From assembly GCA_050084985.1 (NCBI GenBank), contig JBITNC010000001.1:128030001-128094000 (forward strand): 64,000 bases of DNA, written 5' to 3'. The DNA is from Nageia nagi (Eukaryota > Pinophyta). Numbering within the stretch: the first letter of the stretch is position 1; the number at the start of each line of letters is the position of its first letter. Under the pieces are notes generated by a model. It saw nothing but the letters and a program-made list of their open reading frames with translations, ran no database searches and was not told where the DNA came from. This document shows, piece by piece, positions 58,091-64,000 of the stretch. The translations under genes were made by a program, and so were the position numbers.

Positions 58091-59194
58091 AGAGACGCGT
58101 TGGTTTGTTTGACTTGATCAATTAACCAAACCCCTATCGTGTGTATATCCTGCAATCAGAGCAGTCCAGAAGAGGCTAAGCACGTGAAGTGTTCAACATA
58201 GCCGTGTTGGGAATTATTTATGATCATTACAGGCAAATAAGTAGCGAGTCTTTGCTGCAGTTTTGTGCAGATCCTTGGTGCAGATGCTATGATCATTGCA
58301 AGCCATGAAACTTAGTCGACATCAGGTGTCGTGATCGTCCAACGTATCCATTTTGAGCATAGCCTGTGAGATGACATCGAGAGGAGGCAAAAAATTCGTA
58401 GGTCCATTTAGCGTATCTGGTTTGTGGAGAGCCTACGATCATCGTAGAAATCTTGACCTGCTCCTCGTAGTCTTAAATTTGTAAATGAAATCTGTTTATG
58501 CTGTATTCTATGTAGTGTTTTATTGTGAGGAAAAGTATCAAGGAGGATTTACGTTAGCCTTGCGCTAAGACTTTTGAATTTCCTCTCCCTCCTACGAGCT
58601 GATGATAAGGAAGCTTGCAAAAGAATTTTCTACCATGTCAAATCGAAATACATGATGCCCCATAACCTTATTGAAGATTGACATTTTTCAGACCCAGAGA
58701 AAATGTGAAGAACAGTCTGTTTATGATTAATTTTCTGCTTTTCCGAATTCTAGAGAAAACGTGAAGAACGTAAGAATCATGCATTTGTATTAAGGTTTTT
58801 TTTATTTTTTGATTCAAGTGATTGATTGTTTGCTTCAATAATAGGGGGCCAATTCCCCTCCTATTAATTAAAGCCTCTGCCCCCTCTATTCAATATCGAA
58901 TGGTGCTGAGCCGGTAGGAAAAAAAATCTTCCCAAAAAGAAGAATGATAAAGCTGCTCACTCAACCAAACAATGTGTTGTTTGGAAAGAATAAGAAATAA
59001 TAAGAATATTTGATGTGAAAGATTTTTATTTTCCCTGACCCGCTCGATATAAGTTTGGATTATATTTTAAATGAAATTAAAATATAAAAAAATATATATA
59101 TATTGTTTAATTACATTTTAAACAGATTTAAAATATAAAAACTATATATATATATATATTTTTGATTAAAATAAAAACTATATATATATATATA
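58091..59194. other. unassigned island between copia B and the resumed copia C/D
   Basis: Composition about 40-45% GC to 58780, then AT-rich with (TA)n runs at 59090-59190. It matches neither the copia leaders nor the LTRs. Repeated words include GAGAAAATGTGAAGAACAG (58698) and GAGAAAACGTGAAGAACGT (58753). It may be captured host DNA or another element. No coding sequence seen. Confidence 0.5.
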
Positions 59195-59464
59195 TAATCT
59201 TGTGTGGGCATCCAGGTGAAGACCTAATTTTAGACAAGAAAATAAGCCTTAACAATGTCACTCTACATCTACAATTCTTGAGATGAGAAATGTATTTGAG
59301 TACATGGGTTATTATTTGAGTTGTAAAATATTTGTACTTGTGAATCAAATCAAACATGTTTTTAGTGTTAAATGTAACATGTATGATTTACTTGATTAAA
59401 AATTAACATTTAATGTTATTTATTAAACCACATGCTTATTATTTTTCACATTCTTATGTAAAAA
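59195..59464 (+). other. gag-proximal leader of copia D
   Basis: GTGTGGGCATCCAGGTGAAG onward matches the conserved leader segment of E (20105-20130, inverted). The AG before gag has become TGTAA. Confidence 0.65.
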
Positions 59465-60700
59465 ATGGAGAATCCTTTTTACCCAAACACATTCTTAATG
59501 GTTATAACTTTGAAATTTGGGAACCATGGATGAGAGCTGAATTACAGTAAGGAAGCTTTGGTAAATAGTGAATGAGAACCTTATACCTCCTATAGATGAG
59601 AAGGCACTAGAGGCTTACAACAAAAGAATGAGTTGGACAACCTCCATGATTTATCATGCAATTTTAGATGATGTGCTTCTAATAATTTCCTCTTCAACCT
59701 TGATAAAAAAGCTTAGGATAAGCTTAAGCAAATCTACCTTGGTTCAAACTTTTCAAGAAGGTTTACCATTCTCCTAAAAGTTACTTTAATCTCATCAAAG
59801 TAAAGTTGAAAATGTGGCTATCTACTAGAACAAAATCATTACCTAAGGACCTAACTTATTACTTGTAGGTGTAATTGGATCAATGATGAGTTCAAGTTTT
59901 TCATCATTCTTCAAAGTTTGAAAAACTTTGTAATGGTTATGGAAACAAGGCTTAATGATGAAGAAGTCTTCTCCCTTGAGAACCTTTATAGGTACCTATT
60001 GAAGCATGAGAAAACCCTTAACAATAAGGTGATGATTTCTTCTCCTAAGATAATAATGTTGCTATTGGAAAAACCAAAACTCTTTTCAAAAAAAATTTCA
60101 ACCATCAAAAAAATCTTATCCTTTTTCCTCCAAAAGGTTTGAGAAAAAATTTGATGGTAATTATAACTATTATGGCATTCAAGTCATAAATAAGTTGATT
60201 GATACAAAAAGAAAAGAGAGGTAAAGAATAAAGGTAATGAAATGTAAAGAACTACAAAGGAAAAGTAGAATTTTCATACTGTTTTGCTCCAATGCTCTAC
60301 TCCATGTCTCTCTCTTTTTTTTTGATTGGATTGTTGATTCTAGTTGCATTAATCACCTATGCTTGAAAAGAAAAAATTTGAGAAACTTTCACAAGTATAG
60401 AAAAGATGCAGTTATAATAGATGATAACTCTACCTTGAAGTTCAAGAAATTGGAGTGTGCTGATTCATGAAAAGGTTCTTAAAATGCTCTCTATGTTCCT
60501 AAGTTAAATATGAACCTTCTCCTTGTGATCCAAGTTGCTAGAAAAAAGGTACTCTTTTAAGTTCGACTCTAATCCTTGTGCATTAAGAAAGGACTTACCA
60601 CTTTAGTTAAAGGATTGTGAAAGATAACCTCTACATTATGGATCAAATTCATCAAATATGTGTCTCACTTCTAATATGTGTTCTAAAGGTAATTTTTGGC
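59465..60700 (+). pseudogene. copia gag-protease of element D, decayed
   Basis: Plus strand: HILNGYNFEIWEPWMRAELQ (about 59495-59545), DEKALEAYNKRMSW, SMIYHAILDDVLLIISSST, METRLNDEEVFSLENLYRYL and HEKTLNNKVMISSPK, then protease WIVDSSCINHLCLK (about 60330-60370, DSS for DSG). Many frame changes. The knuckle region reads NYNYYGIQ, so its Cys ligands are lost. Confidence 0.78.
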
Positions 60701-61840
60701 ACTATCATTTAAGGACACCTTAACCATAAGAGTATTCAATTATGAAAGACCAAAAACTTATGGAAGGTTTGCCTTCAATTTCTTCTTCAGTTGGACTATG
60801 TGAGAAGTGCATTCTTTGTAAGATGCTAAATAAAAGTTTGAAAAAGATAAGAGCAATAATACATCTCAACCTCTTCAACTTGTGCATTCAGATTTGATGG
60901 GTTCATTTTAGACTAAGTCACTTGGAGAGCATCTTACATATTAACCTTCATTGATGATTTAGTAGGATGACCTTTGGTATCTACTTGAGCACAAGATCAA
61001 ACTTTAAGAGTTTTAAGGTTTTTAAGGTCTTTATTGAGAATTAAACTAACCTTAAAATCAAGATGTTAAGATAATAGAGGATAATATAACAACAATGAGT
61101 TCAATGGCTATTATGCTAAGTATGGCATCAAAAGATAATTTACAATTCTTAACACTCCTCAGTAAAATGGTGTTACCAAAAGGAAAAATAGAATAATTAT
61201 GAGATGGTTAGATGCATGTTGGGTAATCTTCCTAGTTTCTTATGGGTTGAAGCTATGAACACTACTATTTACACCTTCAATAGGTGTCTCACAAAAGTAG
61301 TTAGACTAAAACTCCTTTTGAGAGATGGTTATGAAGAAAACCTAACGTTTCTCACCTTAGGGTGTTTGTTGTGAAGCATTCTCCTACATTGTTTTTGAGA
61401 AAAGAAAAAAATTGGATAGAAAAGCTAAAAAATGCATCTTTATGGGTTATGATAATCAACATAGAGGCTACAGGCTCTACTCTCTATCCTATAAAGCAGT
61501 GTTCATTTCAAGGATGTAAAGTTCAATAAACTTCCTAATGAATCTGCTTCTAATGTGGATGTTAATGATCCAGAGGACTCTTCAATTGTACCTAACTGGT
61601 TAGATATTGATGTATACAAGTCACATTAGAAATAAAACTCTCCAACTCAAAGGGTTATAAGGAGCATGACCTTGAATAAATCCTTAGTTACCAAGATTAA
61701 CAACAAGCATGAGCCTTCATCCTTCAAAGAAGCTTCAAAGTATGAGTGCTGGATACAAGCCATGAAAGTGGAGCATTAAGCGCTTATAAAAAATAAAACT
61801 TAGGACTTGATTCCTTATCCCAATGAGAAGAATGTGATTG
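60701..61840 (+). pseudogene. copia integrase and linker of element D, decayed
   Basis: HSDLMGSF at about 60886-60910 followed by a TAG at the same place as in element B; a degraded NGGEY region near 61075-61100; a frame-broken Glu region near 61165; GYDNQHRGYRLYSLS around 61445-61490. Not functional. Confidence 0.72.
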
Positions 61841-62510
61841 GTAATAAATGATCCATAAGGTCAAGTTCAATTCAATTAGAGCTATTGAGAAATACAAAGT
61901 AATGTTATAGGTAAAGGTTTTGCTCAGAAATACAATGTACATTATGAGAAAACCTTTGCTCCCATGGCAAATATGCCTACTGTTAAGATTGTCCTTGCTC
62001 TTTCTATAGCTTAAGGATAAAATTTTTTTAACTTGATGTCAAGAGTGCATTTCTAATGGGACTTAGATGTGAAAATCTTAATGAATCAAGCAGAAGGGTT
62101 TATTATGGAAGGCAAAGATTCCTTTGTGTGTAAGCTAAAAAAGTTATTGTATAGACTTAAGAAAGCACCTCAATCCTAGTACAGAAAGATTTTAAGATAC
62201 TTTATAGACATTAGTTTCTTCAAATGCTTTTTTAACATCGATTTATAGGTACTCAATCAAGGTAAAGATGTGGTCTTGATTCTTATTTATGTGGATGATC
62301 ATTTGATTACTAAAAATAATAATGAAATCATTCAAGAGTGCATATCCAAACTTAAGGCAATATTTAAAATGACTGATCTTGGTCTCTTGCACTCTATCTT
62401 GAAATGTAAGTGTATCAATATAAGGATTGTACTTATTTTAGTTAATCTAAGTATATATCATACATCTTACAGAAGTTTAGAATGAAGAAATGTAGATATG
62501 TTACGATCCT
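61841..62510 (+). pseudogene. copia reverse transcriptase of element D, decayed
   Basis: Fragments in several frames: VKSAFLMGL near 62037 (normally VKSAFLNGEL), MNQAEGFIMEGKDSFVCKL (about 62080-62135) and LILIYVDDHLITKNNNEII (62274-62330) with YVDD kept. Linked by frameshifts and stops. Confidence 0.78.
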
Positions 62511-63096
62511 AATCTCTCTTGGAATCACTATTTCTTTGAGCTCTAACTCTTAGTTAGCTGATACTATAGCTTACAAAAAATTAATTGGTAGTCTTTTGTG
62601 TTTGACTATATCTAGGCCAATATTGCTTTGTAGTGAATCTGATGGCATTATTCATGCAAAAACCTTATGTTGAGCACTTCAATGCGTCAAGCAAATCTTG
62701 AGGTATGTTGTAGGGACTAAGGATCTTGCTCTCAAGTATTCTAATTTTTTGTTTATTCTCTCTAGATTCTCAAATTTTGACTATGGAGGAGGTAGTGATG
62801 ATAAGAAATCAACCTTTACATATGTGTTTAGCATTGGTTCAAATGCTATCTCTTAGACTTCTAATAAGCAACCTACAGTTTCTCTTTCCACTATAAAAGC
62901 TAAATACTATGCCATCAAGTAATCAATCAGCTATTTTTTTGGCTAAGAATCCTATGTTCTATCAGCAAATAAAATATATGGAAATCCATGCCCATTTTAT
63001 CAAGGAGAAGGTTCTTGATAGCATCATACACCTGGAGTATTGTCCATCCACCTTAAACTCTGCTAATTTATTCACCAAACCCCTTTCAAAAGCTTA
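62511..63096 (+). pseudogene. copia RNase H of element D, decayed
   Basis: KPYVEHFNASSKS region (about 62660-62700), FDYGGGSDDKKSTFTYVFSI (62775-62835), then SNQSAIFLAKNPMFYQQIKY and SANLFTKPLSKA ending at 63097. A stop interrupts it near 62850. Confidence 0.75.
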
Positions 63097-63878
63097 ATTC
63101 TATAAGCTTAAGGATGCTATCAGGTTGGTGAATTTTTCCCTTAAGGGGGAGTGAAGTTTGAAATTTTAAATTCTTATGTTGAATTCATATTTATGATGAC
63201 AACTTCACCCATAGGAGGATTTGTGTTGTATAGTGTTAATTTTGTTGTACACCTTCATGGTAAGTTCCTCTACATGAGGAATTATTGTACAAAATTTTAA
63301 AAGTAAAAATATTGATCAATCTAGCACTATTCAATTATCCATGTGTGAGGAACTCTTATGTGTCTTTTAACATTATTTAATTATCCATATGTGAGGAACT
63401 CACATGTACATGTTCTATTTTGTAATGATAATCAACACATTTTTATATAGCAAGTGATTATGAGTTTTTGGCATGGCATCTTTGTGATGACTTATAGTGC
63501 ACCATTGATCAGTTCATGATGGCATTTATGTGATTCATTAATCATTATTGAGATGAATATGTTGCATCTAATTGATCTTGTTATTTGAACTTCTTATAAC
63601 TTGCAAGTTCTTTGAGATTGCAAGTTACTTACCTCAGGTATGTAAGCTCTTGGAGACTCTTCATGACTTTCAGTTGAATGACTACTTCATGTACATTGAA
63701 ATTGATTGTAGTTAATGATTGTATTTAGCAAAGTAGTGAGTCTCAAACTAAATCTTTTTTACTTCACAAATATGTAAAAAGTTTTCATCTTCATTGTATT
63801 TGTTTGGAGGAGGACTCTCTTACTTTCTCTTCTTCTTCTCTCTTATTCGCTCTATCCCAATATTGCATTAAGGGGGAA
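63097..63878 (+). other. 3' untranslated region and purine tract of copia D
   Basis: Non-coding; single copies of the CACCTTCATGGTAAGTTCCT motif that element B has amplified. Purine tract AAGGGGGAA at 63870-63878 next to the LTR. Confidence 0.75.
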
Positions 63879-64000
63879 TGTTAGAATGTATAATGCATTA
63901 TTGTAAAGGTTATGTAATAATCTTCTATGTAAATTCACTAATACTTAAAGGTATCATTTGATACCTTAAATATTTAAGTGAATATGATAATGTAACTTGT
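63879..64000 (+). repeat. 3' LTR of copia C/D, start only
   Basis: TGTTAGAATGTATAATGC and the following 100 bp match the family-B LTR at 48632; continues past the window. Confidence 0.9.

Larger units (their letters stand above)
48632..64000 (+). mobile_element. Ty1/copia element C/D (family B), plus strand, split by element B
   Basis: A 5' LTR, decayed primer site and most of the leader occupy 48632-51460. The last part of the leader, gag, pol, 3' region and the start of the 3' LTR occupy 59195-64000. Between them lies minus-strand element B plus an island. The two parts have the same family and orientation and are almost complementary along the element, so I infer one element. However, about 360 bp of leader is missing at the join, and two separate elements cannot be excluded. 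Proteins are badly decayed. Confidence 0.65.

Noticed and set aside
1-64000. CRISPR arrays, bacterial operons or phage genes
   Set aside because: Introns, plant LTR elements and a plant MYB gene identify eukaryotic DNA; the tandem repeats found have no spacer structure.

Overview
The window reads as nuclear DNA of a large, repeat-rich plant genome, possibly a gymnosperm; I cannot fix the genus. It is AT-rich. Nearly all recognisable sequence is transposable elements of several ages, many nested. The only convincing host gene is a three-exon, single-repeat MYB transcription factor on the minus strand (7898-8736, 212 codons). No rRNA, tRNA, CRISPR or bacterial-type operon was seen.

Layout. 1-3944: 5' part of a minus-strand Ty1/copia element (family A), with a complete 269-bp miniature LTR retrotransposon (TRIM type) inside its LTR. 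4690-6110: decayed 3' half of a LINE ORF2, minus strand. 6.1-13.8 kb: MYB gene, a probable inverted-repeat element (9663-10554) and AT-rich DNA. 13766-32406: one old copia element (family B, minus) with 5-bp target duplications. It carries a family-A solo LTR in gag (19370-19863) and a very young Ty3/gypsy element (23314-32330) in its 5' LTR, each with its own target duplication. 32.4-41 kb: decayed gypsy gag/protease fragments on both strands, a second solo LTR and a head-to-head pair of family-B LTRs. 41-47.3 kb: AT-rich, no gene seen. 47334-48631: one end of a CACTA-type DNA transposon. 48632-64000: a plus-strand family-B copia element, apparently split by a minus-strand family-A element (51461 to about 58090) and by a 1.1-kb unassigned island.

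How the parts relate. Copia families A and B share one plan: LTR of about 500 bp with a TATA box and a large U3 palindrome, initiator-tRNA-Met primer site, an unusually long leader (2-3 kb), then UBN2-type gag, protease, integrase, RT and RNase H, a 3' region rich in short repeats, and a purine tract. The leader starts with a conserved GAG|GTAAAA motif and ends with a pyrimidine-rich AG just before the gag ATG, so it may be a spliced intron. The TRIM and the gypsy element are independent insertions into the same U3 palindrome of related LTRs. By LTR divergence the gypsy copy is the youngest datable insertion (about 0.4%), against about 6% for its copia host. The gypsy element has an extra RNase H domain between protease and RT, and its reading frame is broken only by four single-base length changes.

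Limits: everything rests on reading the sequence and conceptual translations by eye. Identity counts are hand counts, and family names come from motif recognition without a database search.
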